From positions 1 through 64,000 of the forward strand of contig NZ_VCYH01000002.1 in the NCBI RefSeq assembly GCF_030464345.1: a DNA stretch of 64,000 bases, given 5' to 3'. A program made the position numbers and the translations under genes. Positions within the stretch are counted from its first letter, which is position 1; each line of letters begins with the position of its first letter. Below the pieces are notes generated by a model, which saw only the letters and a list, made by a program, of their open reading frames with translations, did no database searches and was not told where the DNA came from. Source of the stretch: Methanoculleus frigidifontis (GTDB lineage Archaea; Halobacteriota; Methanomicrobia; Methanomicrobiales; Methanoculleaceae). Shown here piece after piece: positions 51,050 through 60,125 of the stretch.

Positions 51050-54021
51050 TCTTTCTTCCTCCTACCCTGCTGATACCATTCGGGAAATGCAATCTCAAAC
51101 GACGTACCCGCTTTCCGCTCACAGGTGAGCGTCCCCCCGAGCTGCCGGGAGAGGATGGTCACCAGTTCAAGTCCGAGCGACTCCGACCGGGGCGCAAGCG
51201 GATCCAGATCTTCCGGCAGCCCGACACCGTCATCACGGACGCTGAGGACGATCCGGCCGTCTACAATACGGTGCATTCCAACCTCCAGCGTTCCCTTCTT
51301 TCGACCTCTGAATGCGTGCTTGAGAGCGTTCGAAACGAGCTCGTTGATGATGAGGCCGCATGGGATGGCAGCATCCAGTTCCAGCGACAGATCTTCGACG
51401 TCAACCTGCAGATCGATATCTGCCGACAGTGTATAGGAAGCGACCAGCTCCCCGACCAGCATCCGGACGTACTCGGCGGCATAAATCCGGGCAAAATCAG
51501 CCGACTGATACAGGGTCTCGTGAACGAGAGCCATCGACTTTACCCGCATCTCGCTCTCCCTGAGAGCATCGACGATCTCATCGTCGCCGGTGGCATATGC
51601 CTGCAGGCTCATCAGGCTTGAGATCACCTGCATATTGTTCTTCACGCGGTGGTGAACCTCCTTCAGGAGAATCTCTTTCTCCCGGAGGGATCGCTCCAGC
51701 TGCTCGCTGTATCGCTTCAACTCGCTGATATCCCTGGCGATGCCCTCCAGGGCAACGAGTCTGCCAGCATCATCATAGATGGGTACATTCTGCTGCTCCG
51801 TCCAGATGACTGAACCGTCTTTCTTCACCCAGCGGAGCGCCAGCGGCTCGTCCCACGATAGCCTGCCGTCAGCAAGCGCCGTGAGCAGGTGGCGGTCGTC
51901 CGTGTGCACCATCTTCCACCCGAGGTCAGGATCGGCGTAGTGCTCTTCCGGAGAGTAGCCGGTGACGGCGGTGGCCGCAGGACTGACGTAGGTGAACCGG
52001 CGCTCCGGTACAAAATCGATCCGGTAGATAAGATCGCGTGCGTTCTCCGCAAGGAGGCGGAACCGCTCTTCGCTCTTACGAAGATCCTCCTCGGCAAGAA
52101 TCCGGTGGAGCGCATTCCCCATCTGTGCAACCATCGTTTCAAGATCGTCGCGCACGGACTGCGGCACCTCGTCAAGGGTGTGCGAAGCAATGAAGCAGCC
52201 TCCGACAACGTCATTCCGGCTGAGTATCGGGAGCAGTGCAAACGAGCGGATCCCTTCACGCAGGGTCACATCCAGCATCGACGGGCTGACATCCAGCGAC
52301 GTGCCATAGATGGGCGTCCGGTTCTCAAACCGCTGCGCACATTCACACTCCCCCGGGAGGTCTGATACCATCTGAAGATACTCCTCGGAAAGATTCACGT
52401 TTGTGACGAGCAGATACATGCCAGTTCCTTCGTCTTTCCGGTAAATCATCCCGGAATCGACGCCCAGAACCTGGATCGCCGTCTTCAGGCAGAGCGCCAT
52501 CGCATCATCCCGGGAGGAGACCGCCGCCAGGTGCAGCCCGAAGTCGCGCTGGATGCGAATCTTCTCCTCGGCCGCCTTCCGTACAGAGATGTCCCGCGCT
52601 ACGGAGAGGACTGCGGGCATTCCCTGGAAATGGATAATACGGCTCGAGAGCTCGATCGGAAAGACCGAACCGTCGGCCCTGACGTGAGCCGATTCGAAGA
52701 TGGCATGTCCGTTCTCCTTAAGCTCGCGGATCCTCGCCGGAACTTCCGATGCATACTCAGGCGAATCGATATCCTGAATCGACATGCCGAGCAGCTCGTC
52801 GCGGGAGCAGCCGAGACGATTGATCGCAGCATCGTTCACCTCAAGGAACCTTCCCCCGAGATCGTGAATGAAGACTGCGTCGGCCACGTTCTCAAAGAGC
52901 GTCCGGTAGCGGTCTTCGCTCTCACGGAGCGCCCATTCCGCCCGGGTGCGTTCGGTGACGTCTTCCACCATACCGATCGCAAACTGCGGGGCGCCCGCGG
53001 CGTCCCGCACGAGCGAAACGGTCTTACGCACCCAGATCGCCCCCCCGTCCTTTCTGATGTTGCGCTTGTCCACCTGGTAGCGATCCAGTCGCCCTCCGAC
53101 GAGATCGCGGTAGAGCACCATCTCCGGTTCGGTATCATCAGGATGCGTCGCCTCGCCGAAGTGCAGCCCGATGAGTTCTTCCCGGGTGTAGCCCAGAACC
53201 TCCTGCAGCATGGGATTGCACTCGACGATCCTGCTGTCGAGATCATACCGCGCCATGCCGATCCCCGCACCCTCAAAGAGGGCCTGCAGCGTGGCCTCAC
53301 GTTCCTGCACCTTCGCTTCGGCGCGTCTCTGGTCCGTGATGTCGATGGTGGTGCAGACGATCAGATCGTCGTCCATCACCGCGGCGGAGAGCAGGACACA
53401 GCGGACATCTCCGTTCTTTCCGGTAAAAGCAGCCTTGAGATCCGCAACCGGTTCGCCCTCCTGCACGGCGGAGAGATGTTCCCGCGCCGCCGGTGCATCC
53501 TGCCAGATACGGCCGATCTCCATCCCCTCCACTTCACCGGGTGCAAACCCGAGCTGATCCTCAAAGTGCCGGTTCGCCTGGAGGATTGTGAAGGTATCTC
53601 TTCTGATAAGGAAGATGCCCGCTCCCGACGTATCGAAGATGCTGCGGTAGCGGCGTTTCTCCCGGTTCAGGGTCCAGGAGAGAAACGAGACGGTGACGGC
53701 GATCCCCAGAAAGATGCTCACCCTGATGGCCGCCGCCGCAAGTGCGTCGAATCCGGGCACCAATGCGGCATGCATGCCAAGGTAGAGAGCACTCACAGCA
53801 ACGGCAAACGGGACGCCGCTCTTTGGATAGCGATAGGAGACAAGAATGATCGGAACGTAGAAGAGATGGGGCGCTACAATCGTGACGCCCCCGATGAGAG
53901 CGACGAGATTTACGAGTATGCTCGCCAGAACCGTGACAACGATAAGATAATCAAAGAACGAAATGCGAACGACACGCCGGCCTATTCTGCAGAGCTGCGA
54001 TTGACGCGTATCATCCGGCAT
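51046..54021 (-). CDS. Membrane-bound multi-PAS/GAF histidine kinase (HisKA_2 type)
   Basis: The 991-aa protein starts with about four membrane helices (17-130), then PAS domains near 136-240, 245-365 and 370-490, a GAF domain (about 490-640; VLGVDSGMIYRKDEGTGM) and a further PAS (655-775). The kinase part is of the HisKA_2/HWE kind: phospho-acceptor His in EVHHRVKNNMQVISSLMSLQ near 790, followed by an HATPase with LIINELVSNALKHAF. Kinases of this type commonly phosphorylate separate receivers; the receiver-headed kinase translated next (4-base ATGA overlap) is the obvious partner. The signal is unknown. GGAGAAAGG lies close before the ATG. Confidence 0.92.
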   Translation of the reverse strand: MPDDTRQSQLCRIGRRVVRISFFDYLIVVTVLASILVNLVALIGGVTIVAPHLFYVPIILVSYRYPKSGVPFAVAVSALYLGMHAALVPGFDALAAAAIRVSIFLGIAVTVSFLSWTLNREKRRYRSIFDTSGAGIFLIRRDTFTILQANRHFEDQLGFAPGEVEGMEIGRIWQDAPAAREHLSAVQEGEPVADLKAAFTGKNGDVRCVLLSAAVMDDDLIVCTTIDITDQRRAEAKVQEREATLQALFEGAGIGMARYDLDSRIVECNPMLQEVLGYTREELIGLHFGEATHPDDTEPEMVLYRDLVGGRLDRYQVDKRNIRKDGGAIWVRKTVSLVRDAAGAPQFAIGMVEDVTERTRAEWALRESEDRYRTLFENVADAVFIHDLGGRFLEVNDAAINRLGCSRDELLGMSIQDIDSPEYASEVPARIRELKENGHAIFESAHVRADGSVFPIELSSRIIHFQGMPAVLSVARDISVRKAAEEKIRIQRDFGLHLAAVSSRDDAMALCLKTAIQVLGVDSGMIYRKDEGTGMYLLVTNVNLSEEYLQMVSDLPGECECAQRFENRTPIYGTSLDVSPSMLDVTLREGIRSFALLPILSRNDVVGGCFIASHTLDEVPQSVRDDLETMVAQMGNALHRILAEEDLRKSEERFRLLAENARDLIYRIDFVPERRFTYVSPAATAVTGYSPEEHYADPDLGWKMVHTDDRHLLTALADGRLSWDEPLALRWVKKDGSVIWTEQQNVPIYDDAGRLVALEGIARDISELKRYSEQLERSLREKEILLKEVHHRVKNNMQVISSLMSLQAYATGDDEIVDALRESEMRVKSMALVHETLYQSADFARIYAAEYVRMLVGELVASYTLSADIDLQVDVEDLSLELDAAIPCGLIINELVSNALKHAFRGRKKGTLEVGMHRIVDGRIVLSVRDDGVGLPEDLDPLAPRSESLGLELVTILSRQLGGTLTCERKAGTSFEIAFPEWYQQGRRKKE

Positions 54022-54327
54022 GGTTCATCCTTTCTCCAACGTATCTCATCCATAAGCAGGTAGACAGATAGATCGCCTGCAATGCGCACTTCCACTACCC
54101 CGGCAAGAAGCCGGATCGGCTTTCGCAGAAGGTACCTCCCGCCTCCCTCACAATATCAGGCGTGAGTTGACCTGCGCCATGCAGATCCGACAGCACCGCG
54201 ACCAGGCCGGGGCGGAAGTTGCAAACCGGCACAGGATGTGCCGTTGCATCCTGAAATGCAGATCAAATAAAGCAGATCGGGAAGAGAAGGTGTCCATCCT
54301 CACCGCACCTTGCCGGCCCCGATCCGC
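54022..54327. other. Intergenic region before the CheW operon end
   Basis: About 300 bases with a hairpin AAGCCG-GAT-CGGCTT at 54109-54123 and no credible gene. It separates the 3' end of the CheW gene from the promoter of the downstream kinase pair; no clear TATA box was picked out. Confidence 0.35.
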
Positions 54328-54807
54328 TCACATGTCAGCGTTACTGACAACCTCCCTCATGATCTTCTGGATGTCGATCCAGATGATCAGATCGCTCTTT
54401 GATTTTCCATCGGAAGACTCCTGCTCACCAATCTTGATGATTCCCTTGACATATGCCTCGTTTGAAACCGCGTCGTCGATCTGCTCGATATCGGTCTCAG
54501 GCACCTGGATAACGCTGTTCACGTCATCGACGATGATGCCGACGTTGGATCCGTTTGCAGCCTCCGATACGAGTACGATGATCTTCTGAACCTCGGATTC
54601 ACCCCGGGACTCCAGCCCGAGGAGCGTCTTGAGATCGATGATGTTGGTGATCTCGCCCCGCAGGTTTATGATCCCGGCGATATACGCGGGTGCCCGGGGC
54701 ACCCGCGTGATTGGGATCATCTCCACGATTTCACGTGCTATTTGAATATCAAGTGCATACCGGGCGCTACCGATCTCGAACTCCACCACATCAATGGTTG
54801 TGACCAT
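54328..54807 (-). CDS. cheW: CheW-type chemotaxis coupling protein
   Basis: The 159-aa protein has the CheW beta-barrel pattern: TIDVVEFEIGSARYALDIQI, the conserved ITRVPRAPAYIAGIINLRGE, then NIIDLKTLLGL and VGIIVDDVNSVIQV. CheW links chemoreceptors to the kinase CheA in the array. It follows the chemoreceptor gene after 14 bases, clearly the same operon. No cheA or cheY gene is in the window, so the rest of the pathway lies elsewhere. Confidence 0.95.
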   Translation of the reverse strand: MVTTIDVVEFEIGSARYALDIQIAREIVEMIPITRVPRAPAYIAGIINLRGEITNIIDLKTLLGLESRGESEVQKIIVLVSEAANGSNVGIIVDDVNSVIQVPETDIEQIDDAVSNEAYVKGIIKIGEQESSDGKSKSDLIIWIDIQKIMREVVSNADM

Positions 54808-54821
54808 AGTGCACCCCGGCT

Positions 54822-57530
54822 TTAGACCCTGAACTTGCCCATGGTCTGCTTGAGACTGCGTGCCATCGCATTGAGTTCGTGGGCTGCGCTGCCGATCTCC
54901 TCGGTCGAAGCACTCGCCTCTTCGGCAAGCGCTGCAAGATCTTCGACCTGCGCCTGGTTCTCCTTGGTCACCTTCGTGCCCTCGGCCATTCCCTGCCCGA
55001 CCTGGTTGGTGACATTGGCCTGATCCTCTGTGGCCTTGGCAATTTCACCGATACCGTGTGCGACGACCTCTGCCTCGGTGATAATGCCGTCCAGAGACTC
55101 AATTGCATTGTTGACGCTGGCGACACCGGAACCGATCTCGTCATGCGCCGACTTTATGGCGGCTGCGGTCTTCTCGCTGCTCACCTGGATGCCGCCGATC
55201 GCCTTCTCGATGTGGCCGGTCGCGCTCTTCGCTTCCCCGGCGAGGTTGCGCACTTCACCGGCGACGACCGCAAACCCGCGGCCGTGCTCGCCCGCCCGGG
55301 CCGCTTCAATCGCCGCGTTCAGCGCCAGCAGGTTGACCTGGTTGGCGATATCGGTGATGAGCTTGACGATGTTGTTGATCTCGCGCATCTGGCCGTTGAG
55401 CTGCTCGATCTCGGCAACACTCTGCTCGGCGATACGCTCGACGAGGCTCATCTTATTCTTCGCGTCCTGGCCTAACTTCTGTGCTTCCTGGCCGCGCTGT
55501 GCAGCATTCCGGGCACGGTCCAGCACATCCTGCGAGGTACTGGCAATCTCTTCGTTCGAGGCGGAGAGATCCGCGACCTGCCGGTCGATCGTCTCGATCT
55601 GTCCGAGGAGCTGCTTGGAGAGATCGGCACACCGCTGGCTGGTGATCGCCACCTGCTCTGCGGCTTTGGCAATCTCGTCAGAGCCTTTGCTCGCCTCGTT
55701 TGTGCCCTCCTCGACCTGCTCGATCGCCCTGTTGATCTCAAGCACGGTCTTTGAAACCTGGATGCCGATGTTGTTGAGTGCCTCCTTGAACGCTATGAAG
55801 TCGCCGGCGACATGCAGTTTCTCATCGACGCGGGCCGCGAAGTTGCCATCTGCATATGCTTCGGATACCCGCATTGCCTCGTTGATCGGGCCGACAACCG
55901 CGTCAAGCGTGTCGTTGACACCCCCGACAAGCTGCGTCCACGCACCATCAAACTTCTCAACATTTCCACGGATCTCAAGTTTGCCGTTTACGGCCGCCTG
56001 CGTGAGCGTGGCAACCTCACCCAGCAGCCCATAGAGGACTTCATGGCATTTATTGATGCTGTCCTTAATGCGGGCGTAATCACCGTGATATTCACCGGTA
56101 ATCTTCTCGATATCCTTACCCATCGCAACATCGCCGATGAAGTCTGCTGCAATATTCAGCGGGCCGATGACCGCGTCAAGCGTGTCGTTGACGCCTTCCA
56201 CAATCTTTGCAAAGTCACCTTTGTGCTTTGAGGCGTCTGCACGGGTGTTCAGACGTCCTTCAACGCCGGCTTTCGCCAGCATATTCGCGTCCGCGACCAG
56301 CAGGTTCACCGCATCGATGCAGGCGTTCAGGTTGTTCTTGATGGCGTTGAAGTCGCCGTTGTACGAATCCGTGATCTTCGGCGGAATGTTTCCGTTGCTG
56401 ATCCGGTCGACGTAGTCGGCGGCGACGTTCAGCGGACCGATGACCGCATCCAGCGTATCGTTGACACCCGCGACGATCGTGCGGTATTCACCTTCATGCT
56501 TGCTTGCATCCGCACGGGTCTGCAGACGCCCCTCAACACCGGCTTTCGCCAGCATATTCGCGTCGCTGGTGAGGCCCTGGAGAGCCTCCAGGGTCCGAAT
56601 GAATCCGGGCACAATTCTGTCCTGTTCTGAACGGCGCTTTACCTGCCGGTATTCCTCCAGTTCCGAGAGGTCGCCGTGGCTGATCTTGTCGATCGAACCT
56701 GCGACATGATTTACACGGTCCTGCACCGCATTGACGGCGGTCGCCACCTCGGCGAAGACTCCCCGGTACTTCCCGGTCATGCGGAGCGTGTGGTCGTTGA
56801 CCGCCATGCGCTGGAGCGACCGGTTTGCCTCGACAAGCCCCTGGAGGCCGTCGATGCACTGGTTGAGGTTGTTCTTGATGACGTTGAAGTCACCATGATA
56901 CTCATCGGTGATCTTCTCCGGGACATCGCCATTGCTGAACCGGTCGACGTAGTCGGCGGCGACGTTCAGCGGACCGATGACCGCGTCCAGGATAGTGTTG
57001 ATACCCTTTGCCATCTCCAGGAAGTCGCCTTCGTGGAGGGCGAGATCGGTGCGCGCCGAGAGGTTCCCCTTCTCCGCCTCGCCGGCGACCCGCAGGATAT
57101 CTTTCACAGCATTCTTCTGCCCGGTCACGTCAGGGAAGTATTCGATTGCGCCGATGATCATCCCATACTCGTCCTTCAGGGGGGCGCCCGTACAATCGAT
57201 AATAAGATCCCCGCAGGTATTGTCGCACCGGTACGTGGTGTTCTTCTCCATCGCAACCCGGCACGGGCACTCGTGCGTGTTGCAGTTTGCGGTTTTATAG
57301 AGCTCGTGGCACTTCCTGCCGATCGCCTGTTCTTTTTTCATTCCCAGCAGATCGGCCGCTGCCTGGTTGATGAATGTGATCCGGTAATCCTTGTCTATGA
57401 GGTGCATCGGAAGAGAGACAGCATCCAGCCCCTGTACCAGGAGCTGCATATCGTCCTGTCCTGATCCCGTATCCTGCACCGATTCAAATGAAGGCTCGTG
57501 CGAGCCAACTGCATCGCCATTGTCTGCCAT
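54822..57530 (-). CDS. Soluble chemoreceptor with Cys-rich PAS and poly-HAMP array
   Basis: The 902-aa protein lacks membrane helices. A PAS domain (about 30-145) has an unusual cysteine set, [17 protein letters not shown] and [14 protein letters not shown], which could bind metal or form disulfides. From 150 to 590 comes a chain of HAMP-like modules repeating [20 protein letters not shown] and [18 protein letters not shown]. The C-terminal part is the MCP signalling domain; its tip contains [20 protein letters not shown]. It presumably controls CheA-CheW from the cytoplasm. The start at 57530 follows GAGGTG by seven bases; a longer frame to 57599 overlaps the microprotein gene. It is co-transcribed with cheW. 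Confidence 0.92.
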   Translation of the reverse strand: MADNGDAVGSHEPSFESVQDTGSGQDDMQLLVQGLDAVSLPMHLIDKDYRITFINQAAADLLGMKKEQAIGRKCHELYKTANCNTHECPCRVAMEKNTTYRCDNTCGDLIIDCTGAPLKDEYGMIIGAIEYFPDVTGQKNAVKDILRVAGEAEKGNLSARTDLALHEGDFLEMAKGINTILDAVIGPLNVAADYVDRFSNGDVPEKITDEYHGDFNVIKNNLNQCIDGLQGLVEANRSLQRMAVNDHTLRMTGKYRGVFAEVATAVNAVQDRVNHVAGSIDKISHGDLSELEEYRQVKRRSEQDRIVPGFIRTLEALQGLTSDANMLAKAGVEGRLQTRADASKHEGEYRTIVAGVNDTLDAVIGPLNVAADYVDRISNGNIPPKITDSYNGDFNAIKNNLNACIDAVNLLVADANMLAKAGVEGRLNTRADASKHKGDFAKIVEGVNDTLDAVIGPLNIAADFIGDVAMGKDIEKITGEYHGDYARIKDSINKCHEVLYGLLGEVATLTQAAVNGKLEIRGNVEKFDGAWTQLVGGVNDTLDAVVGPINEAMRVSEAYADGNFAARVDEKLHVAGDFIAFKEALNNIGIQVSKTVLEINRAIEQVEEGTNEASKGSDEIAKAAEQVAITSQRCADLSKQLLGQIETIDRQVADLSASNEEIASTSQDVLDRARNAAQRGQEAQKLGQDAKNKMSLVERIAEQSVAEIEQLNGQMREINNIVKLITDIANQVNLLALNAAIEAARAGEHGRGFAVVAGEVRNLAGEAKSATGHIEKAIGGIQVSSEKTAAAIKSAHDEIGSGVASVNNAIESLDGIITEAEVVAHGIGEIAKATEDQANVTNQVGQGMAEGTKVTKENQAQVEDLAALAEEASASTEEIGSAAHELNAMARSLKQTMGKFRV

Positions 57531-57540
57531 GTAGTTCACC

Positions 57541-57678
57541 TCACCAGGACATCCGTGACGTCCTCTGTCGTGCTCTGATCTCCACCAGGAGATCCTCAAA
57601 CGTCACTGCAGGCTTTTTTTCCGCGGCCCCGTGCTCCAGGGCGTGCGTTCTGCTGATACGGATCTGCTGCGCATTCAT
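57541..57678 (-). CDS. 45-residue microprotein coupled to the chemoreceptor
   Basis: The ATG at 57678 overlaps the stop of the preceding small gene (ATGA), and its own TGA (57541-57543) is ten bases before the chemoreceptor start, with the receptor's ribosome-binding site in between. The peptide starts [20 protein letters not shown] and continues with [14 protein letters not shown], a likely amphipathic helix; it is basic. No family was recognised. The arrangement as the middle of a tight three-gene chain is the main evidence for a real gene; a chemotaxis accessory role is a guess. Confidence 0.5.
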   Translation of the reverse strand: MNAQQIRISRTHALEHGAAEKKPAVTFEDLLVEIRARQRTSRMSW

Positions 57679-57851
57679 TGCAGATCACCTTTCACCCACG
57701 ATGACGCCGTCCGCAGTTTCGGTTTCTCAAAGTACGATGTCATATCCGCCAGAACCTCCCGGGTAACCTCAGAGAGATGCATGAGCGCGTCGATATCACT
57801 CCGGCTTTCTCTCGGTTCCGCTGCCAGAACCAATCCATGCGTTCTTTCCAT
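57675..57851 (-). CDS. 58-residue protein at the head of the chemotaxis operon
   Basis: The product starts MERTHGLVLAAEPRESRSDI and runs through DALMHLSEVTREVLADMTSY to a basic end. I chose ATG 57851 because GGTGG lies five bases before it; in-frame alternatives are ATG 57878 and GTG 57923. The stop overlaps the next start codon (ATGA), so translation is coupled to the 45-aa gene and then to the receptor. The family is unknown. Confidence 0.5.
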   Translation of the reverse strand: MERTHGLVLAAEPRESRSDIDALMHLSEVTREVLADMTSYFEKPKLRTASSWVKGDLQ

Positions 57852-58013
57852 ACAAACCACCGTAGGAACGCCTAGCATATCTGCAAGGCAAATCCCATAG
57901 AGAGGAAATATCCTCAATGACACTTAAAGATTGTGGAAATGCATGACACATTTGCAATGCAGTTTAGAAGAATATACATACATCCGCACCGCAAAAAGTA
58001 CCGGGAAAGAGTC

Positions 58014-59576
58014 ATGGACGACACCACCCGGAAAGAACTTTCACGCATCAGAAACATTCTCACCAGCAACCCGCGGGGGATGAGTATCAGCGATATCTCC
58101 GAGGAGATGGGTCTCAACAGAAACTCCGTGGCCAAGTACCTCAACATGCTTCTCGTGGGAGGTCATGCGGAAATGAGGACGGTTGCCGCGGCCAAAGTCT
58201 ACTACCCCTCCCGGAGAGTGCCAATCTCAGCAATGCTGGACTTTTCATCCGACTGCATCCTCGTCCTGGACAGCAACCTCCAGATCATCCAGGCCAACGA
58301 CAGCCTCCTGAAATGCATGCAGGCGGAACGGGACACTGTCATCGGCAGATCGCCCCGCTCCCTGCCGCCCGGCCCCCTCTCCGACCCGGAACTGCAGGAG
58401 GCGATCGGCAGAGCGATGCAGGGCAGCGAGCAGACGCGCGAGATAACCGCGGAGATGGGCGGCACGAGGCGTCACTATCGCATTAAAATCGTCCCGACTG
58501 CCTTTGAAGAAGGAAATTCGGGCCTGACGATCCTGCTGGAGGATATTACTGACGAGAGGGGGGCGCAGGAGGCGCTGCAGCAGAGTGAGGCGCGCTACCG
58601 CGCCATCGTTGAAGATCAGACCGAGTACATCGCCCGCTTCACACCGGAGGGGAAGATTACATTCATCAACGAAGCATACGCGCGGCACCTCGGCATTCCC
58701 CGCAGCGAGCTCAGGGGAAGGGATGCCCGGGCAATCATTCCGGATGACGGACAGAGCGGACTGCAGGAGAAGATCCGCGCCGTAAACAGTGCATCCCCTA
58801 TGACGACATGGGAGGCCTGCGCAGACACCCCTGCCGGCGAAGAGCACTGGCACCAGTGGGTCGTGCGCGGACTCTTTGACGAGCAGGGAAACCGGCTCGA
58901 ATACCAGGCTGTCGGGCGCGACATCACCGACCTCAAACGGTCGCTTAAGGAAAAGGAGATCCTGCTACAGGAGGTGCATCAGCGCGTCAACAACAGCCTG
59001 CAACTCATCTCCAGTCTGCTGCACCTGCAGAATTTTACCATAGCCAACGATGAGAGCCGCACGATCATCCAGGATATGCAGAACCGCATCCGTGCCCTCT
59101 CGCTGGTATATGAGACGCTCTATCAGTCCCGCGACCTCTCCCGGATCGATCCCGGCCGGTACCTGACGAGGGCGGCAGCAGATCTCCTCGCAGATCATGA
59201 GGGCGCACAGGAGAGGATTCACATGAACGTGACGGCAGACGAAACCACACTGGATATCGAGCAGGCAATTGCCTGCGGCCTTATTATCACCGAGCTTGTC
59301 CAGAACGCACTCTCCCACGCCTTCCCGGGCGGGAGGAGCGGAGAGATCCGCATCGCGATCCGCAACGCCGAGGAAAGGTGCGTCCTCGCAGTCTCCGATA
59401 CCGGCGTGGGCCTACCGGGCAGTATCGATATCCATACCGCAGAATCACTCGGCCTGTCCCTGGTGCGGGCACTCGTCACCCACCAGCTTGAGGGAGAGAT
59501 TACCGTCGACCGATCGGGCGGAACGGCATACACCATCACCTTCCCATACCCGGCACCGGCAGGGGGGAGCGCATGA
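58014..59576 (+). CDS. HTH-PAS-PAS histidine kinase (HisKA_2)
   Basis: The 520-aa protein starts with a winged helix-turn-helix (about 5-62: ISDISEEMGLNRNSVAKYLN and a wing at GGHAEMRTVAAAKVYYPS), then two PAS domains (72-185, 195-315), a HisKA_2 phospho-acceptor region (LQEVHQRVNNSLQLISSLLH, near 320) and an HATPase with LIITELVQNALSHAF and SLGLSLVRALVTHQ. It therefore looks like a sensor kinase that can itself bind DNA. The start at 58014 was chosen because a TATA box (GAATATACATA, near 57975) lies 40 bases upstream; the longer frame from 57933 would lie before the transcript start. The gene for its likely receiver overlaps the 3' end. Confidence 0.9.
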   Translation: MDDTTRKELSRIRNILTSNPRGMSISDISEEMGLNRNSVAKYLNMLLVGGHAEMRTVAAAKVYYPSRRVPISAMLDFSSDCILVLDSNLQIIQANDSLLKCMQAERDTVIGRSPRSLPPGPLSDPELQEAIGRAMQGSEQTREITAEMGGTRRHYRIKIVPTAFEEGNSGLTILLEDITDERGAQEALQQSEARYRAIVEDQTEYIARFTPEGKITFINEAYARHLGIPRSELRGRDARAIIPDDGQSGLQEKIRAVNSASPMTTWEACADTPAGEEHWHQWVVRGLFDEQGNRLEYQAVGRDITDLKRSLKEKEILLQEVHQRVNNSLQLISSLLHLQNFTIANDESRTIIQDMQNRIRALSLVYETLYQSRDLSRIDPGRYLTRAAADLLADHEGAQERIHMNVTADETTLDIEQAIACGLIITELVQNALSHAFPGGRSGEIRIAIRNAEERCVLAVSDTGVGLPGSIDIHTAESLGLSLVRALVTHQLEGEITVDRSGGTAYTITFPYPAPAGGSA

Positions 59577-59947
59577 CGGGCAGACAGGTCGCCATCGTCG
59601 AAGATAATGCCATCATCGCCCTTGACATCGGGAAACGGCTGGAAAAGCTGGGCCACAGTGTCGCCGGCGTGGCTGCGACCGCGGCAGATGCCCTCCGGAT
59701 TGTCGAAGAGACAGAACCGGACCTTGTCCTGATGGACATCAGATTGAAAGGCGAAGAGGACGGCATCGCTGCTGCCGAAGCGATACGAAGCCGGTTCAAT
59801 ACACCGATCATTTTTATAACCGCCCACTCGGATCAATCCGTAGTCGAGCGTGCACAGGGTACCAATCCGAGCGGCTACCTCGTCAAACCCATCAGGATGG
59901 AAGATTTCACCACTGCAATTGGAGATATCTTCGCCCGGAAAGAGTAA
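59573..59947 (+). CDS. Single-domain response regulator
   Basis: The 124-aa protein is a lone receiver: acidic pair ED at residues 10-11, phospho-acceptor Asp55 (LVLMDIRLKGE), Thr in IIFITAHSD and Lys in GYLVKPIRMEDF. It has no output domain. The ATG overlaps the kinase stop by four bases (ATGA), so it is the obvious phosphate acceptor of that kinase. Effects on a target must go through protein contact or through a relay to another protein. Confidence 0.94.
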   Translation: MTGRQVAIVEDNAIIALDIGKRLEKLGHSVAGVAATAADALRIVEETEPDLVLMDIRLKGEEDGIAAAEAIRSRFNTPIIFITAHSDQSVVERAQGTNPSGYLVKPIRMEDFTTAIGDIFARKE

Positions 59948-60125
59948 TCACAACCAGGGAGGCGACGACCCACCCCACCGGTTTTCAGAGAGAGGGGCGC
60001 TCGCGTACAGCGACGATTCGGCACCACTGGATATTTCAGGGCGCACAATCTATGCAAGGGTTTATGCATTACAAAAGTGATAACCACATCTGGAATGCAG
60101 ATGTATACCAGAGCGAGGCGTACTG

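Noticed and set aside
52531-54063. 510-codon frame antisense to the PAS/GAF kinase
   Set aside because: No domain or ribosome-binding site; the kinase on the other strand is unambiguous.
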